From positions 1,116,001-1,180,000 of the forward strand of contig JACKEB010000010.1 in assembly GCA_020633205.1 (NCBI GenBank): a DNA stretch of 64,000 nt, read 5' to 3'. The DNA comes from Polyangiaceae bacterium. Lineage in GTDB: Bacteria > Myxococcota_A > Polyangia > Polyangiales > Polyangiaceae. The position numbers were made by a program, and so were the translations under genes. The notes below the pieces were generated by a model. That model was not told where the DNA came from, did no database searches, and saw nothing but the letters and a program-made list of their open reading frames with translations. This document shows, one piece after another, positions 45,299-52,895 of the stretch. Numbering within the stretch: position 1 is the first letter of the stretch; each line of letters begins with the position of its first letter.

Positions 45299-46528
45299 CT
45301 AGCGAACAGCACGTAGGTCGTCGAGTAAGGCCGCGACGTGTGTGCGCTCCACGTGGGGCATCAAAACCACCTTCCACCACGCCGGCTCAGCGTCGTGAGA
45401 GTCGGGTACCAGGCGGTACTTTGCCGCAATCGACCTGGGCACGCCGGCAGCGTCGAGTGTGACGACATTCATCGAAGGGGCACGGAAGTGCTCGATACCC
45501 AGTGACTCGAGGCCATCACACAGTCGCTGCGCGCGCTCGATCAACTCACGGCAGAAGACGCGTCCGCCTTCGCTGCCCCAGGAACGCAGGATCATCCAGA
45601 CGGCAATGGCGTTCGTTCCCGAGCGGCTCCCGCTCAACGTGCTGTCTCCTCCCGGAACATAGCGCGCCGCCGAAGTATGGGCTTCTGCGATGAAGGGGCG
45701 GCGGATCAGGTGGATGCCCGTGCCGTAGGGCGCTTGGAGCATCTTGTGGGCGTCGAGGGTGATGGACTCGACACGGGGATCGGCGAAGCTGAGCGCATTG
45801 TGCTCCGCTGTGAGGGGGTGGATGAAGCCACCAAAGGCTCCATCCACATGCGTGTGGTGGGGCAACCCTGACTTCGCGAGCGGTGCGAGCAGATCCTCCA
45901 CCTCATCGACGGATCCGAACATGGTCGTCCCCATGTTCAGCCACGCGATGACACCTCGGACACCCGACGCCTGTGGATCTCGCAGCGCCCGCTCCACATC
46001 GGCGGGACGCATGCGACGGGTCTTTGCATCGACAGGGACCTCAATCGCGCGAAGCCCAAGCAAGTCCGCGGCCTTCCAAACCGAGTAGTGCGTATCCGCG
46101 GAGAAAAGAATCGCAATCTCGCTCGACTGGAGGCCGAACCGGCGGCGCAACGCGTTGCGGAAGCACCAGCAAGCTTGAATATTGGACTCGGTACCACCCG
46201 CGGCCACATAGCCATCCCAGGAGTCTGGCTCGGCGTCGAGCAGCCGCTCTGCACAAATCTGAAGCGCTTCACGTTCCAGCGCCTGAGTCCCTGCGAACGC
46301 CCCTTCGGATTGCCCCAGCGTATGCACACCGATGTGGTTTGGATTCGCGAAGAACGTGGAGAGAAAGGGCGAAGCGTCGACGAAGGGCAGCTTGGGAAAG
46401 ACACGCGTATCGAGGTGCGACCCCGGCACTCCGAGCTGCAGATCGCGCGTGTAGAGTAGATTCTGCTCCAGCGCCCCGCGCACTCGTTCGGCGATGGCGA
46501 TCTCTTCAAGGCGGTCCCAGGGCTTCAT
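45299..46528 (-). CDS. PLP-dependent amino-acid decarboxylase
   Basis: A 409-residue group II pyridoxal-phosphate decarboxylase. The PLP-binding lysine is in TLDAHKMLQAPYG; THVDGAFGGFIHP supplies the Asp that binds the pyridine nitrogen; AAGGTESNIQA binds the phosphate. The short length, close to archaeal L-tyrosine/L-aspartate decarboxylases rather than to the longer glutamate enzymes, leaves tyrosine, histidine, aspartate or aromatic substrates all possible. ATG 46528 follows GAAGGAG; the frame continues upstream to 46714 without further family sequence. Divergent from the frameshifted propeller gene. Product could be a biogenic amine. Confidence 0.85.
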   Translation of the reverse strand: MKPWDRLEEIAIAERVRGALEQNLLYTRDLQLGVPGSHLDTRVFPKLPFVDASPFLSTFFANPNHIGVHTLGQSEGAFAGTQALEREALQICAERLLDAEPDSWDGYVAAGGTESNIQACWCFRNALRRRFGLQSSEIAILFSADTHYSVWKAADLLGLRAIEVPVDAKTRRMRPADVERALRDPQASGVRGVIAWLNMGTTMFGSVDEVEDLLAPLAKSGLPHHTHVDGAFGGFIHPLTAEHNALSFADPRVESITLDAHKMLQAPYGTGIHLIRRPFIAEAHTSAARYVPGGDSTLSGSRSGTNAIAVWMILRSWGSEGGRVFCRELIERAQRLCDGLESLGIEHFRAPSMNVVTLDAAGVPRSIAAKYRLVPDSHDAEPAWWKVVLMPHVERTHVAALLDDLRAVR

Positions 46529-46631
46529 GGCGGCAGCTCCTTCTCGCTCACCTGACCGAATCGCGCTACCCATAAGCGCGTCCTGCGCAGGCTGAACACG
46601 CCACTGGTCCCGCGACGTAACGCTGGGTTTG

Positions 46632-48081
46632 ATGAAGACAGCAAGACAAAGCATCGACCTCGATCGTGGGACTTGGCTGACTCCAACGCGGTTTGCTGAA
46701 GTCGGCAGCCCCACGGGCTTGTTTCGCGATCCTCAGGCGCGCTGGGTTGCGCTGGCGAGCGACTTCGACGCCTACGCGTGGCCTGGACGCGTGTTGTCTG
46801 GAGGGCAGCTCTTGCGGCGCAGGCTGAGCCTGTGCTCGGCGGACTTGGCGGCGCGCCTCGCGGTGTTCGGGGAGGCGCGCTTCCCGGTCAACGCGGTCGC
46901 GTTTCATCCTTCGGAGCCTGTGCTCGCCATCGGAACCGGGAGGTACGACGGTGGGCACTTCTTCGAAGGTGAGCTGTTTTACTGGAACTGGGAGACCGGC
47001 GAAGTTCGTCGCCTGCTCGGCGAGAGTCGGGAGATCGTGGCTTGTCGCTTCGACGAGCGCGGCGGGCTCGCGGTGCTGATGCGTCCACGAGATGAGGAGG
47101 AATTCCCCGGCGCACACGCGCGCAACGCGTATGTCACCACCACGCTGCTGGACACCCGGGACGTCGCCGAACGCTTACCGGTCGGGGGCACAGACCCGCT
47201 GCTAGCAGAGCTCGAACCGGTGTCCGCGGAGAAGGCAGGCTTCGAGGCTCCTGAGCACATCAGCGCTCAGGCTAGGACCGCGGCGCGGCACTTCGAACAG
47301 ATCGCTGGATTTCGGCCACGCCGCCGCGTTGGAGATCTCGCGTGGACGGACGACGGCGAGCTGGCCGCAGTGCACGACACCTGCTTGGTCGAGCTGTGGA
47401 GCGCGGGGGGTGAGTTACTGCGGGAGGTCAGCGATGAAGCGCGCGGTGTGCAGCTGCTACGCTGGGGCGACGAACTCGTGGTCAACGCGTTGCCTCGCGG
47501 CACCACTGAGACACCGCCGAATTCCCGCCTCCATTCGCTAGACGGCGCGCTAATTCGGGAGTTTGACAGGTTCTATCTATTCTCCTCCGACAGTGGCGGG
47601 CGGCTCCTGTGCAGGGACGTCAGCCGCCCCTCGCCGCCTGCAGCGCGTCAGGACCTGGCCTTGGACCGCAACGAGAACACGCTGCTACGCGCCGACCTCG
47701 GACATTACGACGCCTATAATCACTACCTGCGAATCGACGGGGACGAAGCGCTCTGGTTCTTGCGCGGCCGTCCGCCGACGAGCCACCAACACAAGCTGCT
47801 GTGTCGGATCGGGGCAGACGAGCAGATCGAGGTCGCGATGCCCTGGGATACGGCGGGAGACCACCTCCGCGCGGCAACGGCGCTGCTCGTGCGAGGCACC
47901 CTCGTACGCCTTGGCCGATGGCAGCTTCGGACTCCTCGACCTGGAGCGCGGAGCAGTCATCCACGAAACCAAAGCAACCTATCAGGGCCTCCCGACCGTG
48001 GTTCAGTGCCTGAGCGTCGGTGCGGCGGGGCTCGCCGTGGGCACGCTGTGCGGCAACATCTGTGTGCTGCCGTGGGGATGA
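46632..48081 (+). pseudogene. WD40-like beta-propeller gene broken by a single frameshift
   Basis: The gene encodes about 480 residues with propeller repeats such as VNAVAFHPSEPVLAIGTGRY, VGDLAWTDDGELAAVHDT and a last blade YALADGSFGLLDLERGAV. The first frame runs from ATG 46632 to about 47904 and then becomes Arg/Pro-rich; the matching continuation (YALADGSFGLLDLE, ending GNICVLPWG with stop 48081) is in the frame one base further. Thus one extra base lies at about 47901-47906 in CCTCGTACGCC. It is either a recent inactivating mutation or a sequencing error; the open frame to 48386 is out of phase and not a real end. Confidence 0.75.
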
Positions 48082-48096
48082 GGGGGCGGATGGTGC

Positions 48097-48990
48097 TCAG
48101 GACCACCCCCACATCTTCGGGTTCCACTCCCCGGTTGCTCCCACGAGCACCGGGTCAAGAAACCCCCGCACGGCGTCGAGAAGGTCGGCGATCACCCTCC
48201 AAGGAAGGTCGTTGTCCGCTGCCATACGAGCGTACACCGGTCCCCAACTCAGGGGAGGCGGCGGAACACTCGGCGGAAGCGCATGAGTCTTGCGAAACGC
48301 GAAGGTCGCATCGAGCGCATCGCGAAGCTCTGCGGCGTCCAGACCTCCCAACGAAGCGAGTAGGGCGAGGTCCGGCAGGTCCTTGACCCGGGTGTTCTCG
48401 CGCGCTCTAGGGATGGTGTAGGCATGAAGCTTCTCCGCGATGTGAGTGACCCGTGGGTAAATCCGCATGGTCGCGGGTTCGATTCCTGCGAAACGCAGAA
48501 ACGGGCTGCCTTCGATCTGGTCTGGCGCGACGGTTAGGGCGTCAGCGAACCCAACGTCGACTCCGAAGCGCCCTGCATAGAGCTTGCCTCCTAGTCGAGC
48601 CTCGCAGCGAAAGCGTTGGCCATCATAGACAACGCCCTCCCCCTGGATCACCGGATGGTGCTTGTCTGGTTCGATGACGAACGAAAGGAAGTCGCCCAGC
48701 TCGAGTTGCCCCAACAGCTGCAGACGGTGCAGTGTCGAGGCCGCATCGCCCTTCATCCAAAGATCGACATCTTTGGTGGCGCGCGCTCTTTCGAGGCGCA
48801 ACTCAAGCGTAACCCCACCCTTCACGATCACGTCGGCCCCGAGATGACCGCACACTCTGGCGAGAAAGCGGTCGAAAACCAGCACCTGGCGAAGCCTAGC
48901 AAGGTCGCGCCCGCGGCTGCGAGCTTCAGTGCGCAAGCGCTGCTCCAGTGCCATGCGGAAAGCCTCTGGGGTAGCGTACCCTCTACTCAC
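48097..48990 (-). CDS. abiEii: AbiEii-type nucleotidyltransferase toxin
   Basis: A 297-residue protein with the DUF1814/AbiEii core: KGG at about residue 57 in VIVKGGVTLELRL, followed by RATKDVDLWM with the Asp pair that binds metal, and later KLHAYTIPR and DLALLASL helices. AbiEii is the toxin of the type IV AbiE system; the family modifies RNA (tRNA nucleotidylation shown for relatives), causing bacteriostasis and phage resistance. It overlaps the upstream antitoxin gene by 8 bp, the normal operon order antitoxin then toxin. Start ATG 48990. The C-terminus is 15 bp from the convergent propeller pseudogene. Confidence 0.85.
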   Translation of the reverse strand: MSRGYATPEAFRMALEQRLRTEARSRGRDLARLRQVLVFDRFLARVCGHLGADVIVKGGVTLELRLERARATKDVDLWMKGDAASTLHRLQLLGQLELGDFLSFVIEPDKHHPVIQGEGVVYDGQRFRCEARLGGKLYAGRFGVDVGFADALTVAPDQIEGSPFLRFAGIEPATMRIYPRVTHIAEKLHAYTIPRARENTRVKDLPDLALLASLGGLDAAELRDALDATFAFRKTHALPPSVPPPPLSWGPVYARMAADNDLPWRVIADLLDAVRGFLDPVLVGATGEWNPKMWGWS

Positions 48991-49555
48991 GACGCGCCTT
49001 CAATTCGTGCCGAACGAGAGCGCGAGTGAACGCTCCGCGCCGGACACCCTGGTTGATCGCTTGCGTCACGAGGTTCGGCTCGACTGCATCCAGCAAGCAG
49101 TCGACGACCGTGCGAAGCGGCGTGGTGACTTTGATCGCGCCTTTCCATTCGACGTCTTCGTCTCTGAGGTCGGCGTAGTTGAGCACTAACCCTTTCGGGA
49201 CTCGGAGTCGCCGCACGGCCCATGAAAATGGGACGGTCATATGGCGAGTGCCCGGCAGCGCATCGGAAAGATCGTGAAGCAGCAGCGCGGTCTCGTGACT
49301 AAAAGCGCCTTTACTGTCTGCCCATAGCCAGAGCGGCATGAGATCCTCATGGTCGCCGGGAGGGAATCGTGTGAGTCGAAATACTCCTCGGCCCGCGCGC
49401 TCGAGCTTGCCCGACTTCAAGTGATACTGGAGCAGCGGGCGCGAGAAGCCCGCCACATCCGCCTGAGCAACGGTGAAGTACCCCATCTGCGCGGCGGCGA
49501 TCTCCCACAGCTCGTCCCAGCTCGGCGCTGAACCATCTGCGGCGGTTCGAGGCAT
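48983..49555 (-). CDS. abiEi: AbiEi-type antitoxin / transcriptional repressor
   Basis: About 190 residues. The N-terminus is a winged helix-turn-helix (MGYFTVAQADVAGFSRPLLQ, then LKSGKLERAGRGVFRL), and the middle and C-terminus (FSHETALLLHDLSD, VTTPLRTVVDCL, QAINQGVRRGAF) match the AbiEi family. AbiEi represses its own operon by binding inverted repeats at the promoter and counteracts the toxin without direct binding (type IV). The ATG at 49555 has no ribosome site, but a promoter is positioned so that transcription would begin at about the first base of the gene. Confidence 0.85.
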   Translation of the reverse strand: MPRTAADGSAPSWDELWEIAAAQMGYFTVAQADVAGFSRPLLQYHLKSGKLERAGRGVFRLTRFPPGDHEDLMPLWLWADSKGAFSHETALLLHDLSDALPGTRHMTVPFSWAVRRLRVPKGLVLNYADLRDEDVEWKGAIKVTTPLRTVVDCLLDAVEPNLVTQAINQGVRRGAFTRALVRHELKARRE

Positions 49556-49590
49556 GCACAAACGTTAAATTGATTTTAACTCTTGTGCAA
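49556..49590 (-). promoter_or_regulatory. abiE promoter with overlapping palindromic operator
   Basis: Reading the minus strand, TTGCAC (-35, at 49590-49585) and TAACGT (-10, at 49567-49562) are 17 bp apart, 6 bp before the AbiEi ATG. A perfect inverted repeat GTTAAA-N5-TTTAAC (49564-49580) spans the spacer and -10 box, so a bound repressor would block polymerase. The expected start point lies at about the A of the ATG, predicting a leaderless mRNA. The 17-bp palindrome is AT-rich in otherwise GC-rich DNA. Confidence 0.6.
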
Positions 49591-49663
49591 GTTGGGCTCG
49601 AAGCTGCGAGTGATCACACGCCGCCGCTCCATTCGCTGCGTCCCCGAGAGGAGGCGACCCTCA

Positions 49664-49740
49664 GACCAACGGTTTAGGAGAGCTCTAGGGTGAGTTCTGC
49701 GCCCCCGACACGAGTCGAACCCCTGACCAACGATTTAAGG
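49664..49740. repeat. Tandem partial copies of the tRNA-Arg 3' half
   Basis: A unit of about 61-62 bp is repeated: GACCAACGGTTTAG-like segments start at 49664, 49725 and 49787, and each of the first two is followed by a CTCTAGGGTGAGTTCTGCGC phrase and, at 49700-49720, by the tRNA acceptor and T-arm sequence. The copy at 49700-49740 keeps the tRNA 3' half up to the anticodon loop but its T-stem is broken; the one at 49664 is shorter. They look like attachment-site remnants from integration or excision at the tRNA 3' end. Confidence 0.75.
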
Positions 49741-49761
49741 AGAACTCTAGGGTGAGTTCTG

Positions 49762-49834
49762 CGCCCCCGACACGAGTCGAACGTGTGACCAACGGTTTAG
49801 GAAACCGCTGCTCTATCCTCTGAGCTACGGGGGC
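49762..49834 (-). tRNA. tRNA-Arg (anticodon CCT)
   Basis: A complete 73-nt cloverleaf on the minus strand: acceptor GCCCCCG pairs with CGGGGGC, discriminator G, D-arm GCTC...GAGC, anticodon stem GCGGT/ACCGT with loop TTCCTAA (anticodon CCT), five-base variable loop, and T-arm ACACG-TTCGACT-CGTGT. The 3' CCA is not encoded. It decodes AGG. Its 3' side faces the partial copies and the AbiE pair. Confidence 0.95.
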
Positions 49835-50016
49835 CCCGGCACGGCCGAGCGCTTTTCAGCGGGCGCAGGGTATATCAGTCGGCGGGGAGCGTTGCCAGTC
49901 CACTGCCATGAGGCGCCATGAGGCGCGCCTCTCCCCCGAACCCGTGGCGTGAATTGCAGGCATTTCCTGGGGCTTTGTCCCATGCGGCCGCGCGATGGGT
50001 CCCCTACGCTCGGGGC

Positions 50017-50574
50017 ATGGGCAAGATCTTCGAGGAGCTCGATGAGGGCCTCTGCGAGTTCATCCGCGCGCAGCATCTGTTCTTCATCGCGACGGCGCCA
50101 CTCGCTGCGGACGGCCACGTGAACCTCTCACCCAAAGGCCACGACAGCTTGCGCATCTTGAGCCCAACGCGCCTCGCGTACTTGGATTTGGTGGGCAGCG
50201 GCGTGGAGACCATCGCGCACCTGCGAGAGAACGGCCGCGTGTGCTTGATGTGGTGCGCCTTCGAAGGCAAGCCGCGCATCGTGCGCGTGCATGGTCGCGG
50301 ACGCGCTGTGTTTCCCCACGAAACTGAGTTCGAAGAACTCGCCAGCGCCTTCCCAAGCTACCCCAACCAGCGCTCGATCATCCTGATCGACGCCCTGCGC
50401 ATCGCGGATAGCTGCGGCTTCAGCGTACCGCTAATGAACTTCGTCGCGGACCGTGACCAACTCAGCAAGTGGGCGGACCGCAAAGGCCCCGATGGAATTC
50501 GGGACTACCTCGAGGAAAAGAACCTCGAGAGCTTGGATGGCTTGCCCGGCTTCGTCCGGCCGGAAGAGGCTTGA
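50017..50574 (+). CDS. Pyridoxamine 5'-phosphate oxidase-like FMN protein
   Basis: A 185-residue split-barrel flavin-binding protein: residues LFFIATAPLAADGHVNLSPKG begin the barrel, YLDLVGSGVETIAHLRENG is the characteristic FMN/dimer segment, and CLMWCAFEGKPRIVRVHGRG follows. This is the form of general PPOX-like proteins (pfam Putative_PNPOx) that often act as flavin reductases or heme utilisation proteins rather than as PdxH. Start ATG 50017; the frame is open to 49918 but the extra residues lack family sequence. The next gene begins 3 bp after its stop. Confidence 0.85.
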   Translation: MGKIFEELDEGLCEFIRAQHLFFIATAPLAADGHVNLSPKGHDSLRILSPTRLAYLDLVGSGVETIAHLRENGRVCLMWCAFEGKPRIVRVHGRGRAVFPHETEFEELASAFPSYPNQRSIILIDALRIADSCGFSVPLMNFVADRDQLSKWADRKGPDGIRDYLEEKNLESLDGLPGFVRPEEA

Positions 50575-50577
50575 AGC

Positions 50578-51027
50578 GTGCCACGCATCGCGACGCTTGG
50601 AGACATCGACGGCTTGCTCCGCCTGATGGAGCCCTTCAACGCGGGGGAAGCGATCCCGTGGCACCCGGAGCGCACCCGCGAGGCGCTCACCAGGCTCTTC
50701 AGCACGCCCGAGCTCGGTTTCGTCGTGTTGACGGAGGACCTCACCCCCAATCCCAAGCCCATTGGGTACGCGGTCGTCACCTACAACTTCGATCTGGAGT
50801 TCGGCGGGCTCGACTGCATCCTCACCGAGATCTACGTGAGCCCGGGTTTTAGGGGGAGAGGGCTCGCCCGGGAGCTCCTGCAGCACGCACAAGCCAGCGC
50901 AAAGGCCGCTGGAGCCGCTGCAATGTCGCTGGCTGTCCGCCCGAGCAACACTTCCGCGCGGCAACTCTACACAGCTCTCGGCTTCGAGGACACCGAGCGC
51001 ATCGTGCTGAGCAAGTTACTCGACTAG
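50578..51027 (+). CDS. GNAT-family N-acetyltransferase
   Basis: A 149-residue classical GNAT protein: acetyl-CoA loop YVSPGFRGRGLARELLQHA with the Q/RxxGxG/A motif, and the C-terminal RPSNTSARQLYTALGFEDTER typical of Rim/Ard-like members. It would transfer acetyl groups from acetyl-CoA to an amine, target unknown. GTG 50578 lies 3 bp after the PPOX-like gene stop, so the two are an operon. Its stop codon overlaps the stop of the next gene (CTAG, 51024-51027). Confidence 0.88.
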   Translation: MPRIATLGDIDGLLRLMEPFNAGEAIPWHPERTREALTRLFSTPELGFVVLTEDLTPNPKPIGYAVVTYNFDLEFGGLDCILTEIYVSPGFRGRGLARELLQHAQASAKAAGAAAMSLAVRPSNTSARQLYTALGFEDTERIVLSKLLD

Positions 51028-52247
51028 CTCAGCGTGCGAGCCACGACTTGGTTCAGCTCCTGCACCAAGCGATTCAGCGCGTCACGTTCAGGGATGTTCG
51101 CAAATGCCAGGAACAGGTGCTGCGGCTCCAGGGCATCGCTGAACGGATTGAAGCGCACCACACCGGGGCTCCCCGACTCCGTCCACGTACCGTCTAGGTA
51201 GCTCGCGCCCGTGTAGAGCAAGTTGCCGTTCATGAAGTACCTGGGCAGCTCGGGCGTCGCGGGCACCAAGCCGAGTGCCGCTGCTCTTGGCTCCAAGAAG
51301 GCCTCGAAAGCAGCCGTGAGCCGCGGCAAGAGCGTCGCCATCTCCCCTGCGCTGTGTTCCCAACGGCTATGATGGGCGCTGTGAGCCGGATTCAAGAACG
51401 CACTCACCCGCGCCTGCAGGCTGAAGAGCGCGCGCTCCACGAAGAGAGCCTCTCCACTCATTCCTCGCGGCAATGAGAGCAGCACATCACGATTCGAAAG
51501 GGACCCGAACAGGCTGAGCTGCTGCGCTTTGGCCCCGCCATCAATCACACCTTTGGCACGCTCCTCGTCCACGACCTCGCCGAGGCGCTTCTCCGAACCG
51601 AACCAGTCGAGTTGAGGCGCGAGAGCCGCCGGCGGCTGCACGACCAGCAGATGATCGAAGTCCGCCGTTTCCGGGAGGTGCTCGTCGTGGACGTGCAGCG
51701 TCGGAAAGAAGATGGCGTCGGCGTCCCGGTAGGGAAAGCTGAACGCCATCGGGTGGATGCGCTCCGGAGCCGGGTTGAACAACCCGAGCGTCTTGGGTTT
51801 TGGCTTGAGCTTGAACACCGCGAAGCCCCAGTCGGCGTAGCGCGTGAGCCGCTCGACGACCCCTGGCGGCAACTGAAAGCGCGGATCCAGGCGCGAGAAA
51901 TCACTCATGCTCGGCACGAAGGACGCCTCGAAGCGCCCAACGCCAATCACCTTGAGCGGCTCCGCGTTGCCGCCCAGGCTGCGAGGTTGAGGGCCAAACG
52001 CAGCCGGCGCCATCACGGCTGGGAACGCTTGGCGCAAATCGCCGAAGAACTCCGGGTAGTCACTGAGGTCGATGAACTCGACCGCGTCCTCCGCGCTTCC
52101 GGGAGGCACTGGGAGCGGCAGCACCATGGCGAGTTCTTCCGCCGCGGCAAACTGCATCGAATACACCAGCACCTGCCGCACGCCGTCACGCCGCGCGAAG
52201 ATGTGGGTCTGCGAGACATGGCTCACCGCCTTCGTGAACAGGCACAT
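51024..52247 (-). CDS. Conserved-looking protein with a lone N-terminal Cys2
   Basis: A 407-residue protein that begins MCLFTKAVSHV and contains no other cysteine. It has no signal peptide or membrane helix. Recognisable phrases are MVLPLPVPPGSAEDAVEFIDL and FPYRDADAIFFPTLHVHDE, but I cannot name a family. Met-Cys at the start with nothing else is what one sees in N-terminal-nucleophile hydrolases and class II amidotransferases, where Met removal leaves a catalytic Cys1. That is an inference. ATG 52247 follows GGGGAG; longer frames reach 52346. It is downstream of the NTF2-like gene with a 19-bp gap. Confidence 0.65.
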   Translation of the reverse strand: MCLFTKAVSHVSQTHIFARRDGVRQVLVYSMQFAAAEELAMVLPLPVPPGSAEDAVEFIDLSDYPEFFGDLRQAFPAVMAPAAFGPQPRSLGGNAEPLKVIGVGRFEASFVPSMSDFSRLDPRFQLPPGVVERLTRYADWGFAVFKLKPKPKTLGLFNPAPERIHPMAFSFPYRDADAIFFPTLHVHDEHLPETADFDHLLVVQPPAALAPQLDWFGSEKRLGEVVDEERAKGVIDGGAKAQQLSLFGSLSNRDVLLSLPRGMSGEALFVERALFSLQARVSAFLNPAHSAHHSRWEHSAGEMATLLPRLTAAFEAFLEPRAAALGLVPATPELPRYFMNGNLLYTGASYLDGTWTESGSPGVVRFNPFSDALEPQHLFLAFANIPERDALNRLVQELNQVVARTLS

Positions 52248-52266
52248 CGCCGCCGCTCCCCGGTCT

Positions 52267-52653
52267 TCAACCCTCGAGCAGCGGATTGATCGTCGCGCTG
52301 TCCACGTACTGTTCGAAGGTCTTGATCTTGCCGTCGACGAGGCCAATCACATGCACCACGCCCGCACGCACTGACTTGCCGTTCTTGCCCTTGGCCGCGT
52401 AGTGGCCCTGCATCACGACGGTGTCCCCGGCGTCGATCAAGCGGGTGATCTCCACGGCGAACGACTCGAAGGACCCTGCGGTCGGCCCGAGCACGCCCTC
52501 GAGCACCGCCTGGGGCCCGTTGTAGACGCCGCCAAATTTGTAGCCAGCGCTCTCGACCCACTGGATCTCAGGGTGCAAGCCCCCAAGCACCTTCGGTACG
52601 TCGCCTGCGGCGAACGCGTCGTATACTCCCTGCACGATTTCCACGTTGGTCAC
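52267..52653 (-). CDS. SnoaL-like/NTF2-fold protein
   Basis: A 128-residue protein of the NTF2-like cone fold: VQGVYDAFAAGDVPKVLGGL, then the strand IQWVESAGYKFGGVYNG, and DTVVMQGHYAAKGKNGKSV with GLVDGKIKTFEQYVDSA. Members bind or isomerise small molecules; activity here is unknown. Start GTG 52653 has an excellent AGGAGGG seven bases upstream and was preferred to longer frames. It precedes the Cys2 protein on the same strand with a 19-bp gap, so the two are probably one operon. Confidence 0.82.
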   Translation of the reverse strand: MTNVEIVQGVYDAFAAGDVPKVLGGLHPEIQWVESAGYKFGGVYNGPQAVLEGVLGPTAGSFESFAVEITRLIDAGDTVVMQGHYAAKGKNGKSVRAGVVHVIGLVDGKIKTFEQYVDSATINPLLEG

Positions 52654-52849
52654 GTCGCACTCCCTCCTATTGGAGAGAAAAGTGTCAGTGAGCAGCAAAG
52701 GGGATGCAACACTCGCGCACGGTTTCAGCATGACAACGGTCAAGTCGTCATCGTGACCTGGGGCGCGCTCGTGTTCGGCGGCGTCCAGTTCTTCAGAGGC
52801 AGGCGACAGCTCAAACGGAGCTAGCCCCCTGGTGTTCTTTTGGGGGTTT

Positions 52850-52878
52850 GGGGGTGAGGACCAACGTACCTCACCCCC
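52850..52878 (-). terminator. Strong GC hairpin after the SPFH gene
   Basis: GGGGGTGAGG (52850-52859) and CCTCACCCCC (52869-52878) form a perfect 10-bp stem with a 9-nt loop, 18-46 bp after the SPFH stop codon. There is no T-run on the minus strand, so it would be an atypical terminator or an mRNA-stabilising hairpin. Confidence 0.45.
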
Positions 52879-52895
52879 TACCCTTCGCTTGGCGT

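Noticed and set aside
48082..48386. Continuation of the propeller gene's first frame to 48386
   Set aside because: After about 47904 this frame is Arg/Pro-rich and lies antisense to the AbiEii gene; the genuine C-terminus is in the shifted frame, stop 48081.
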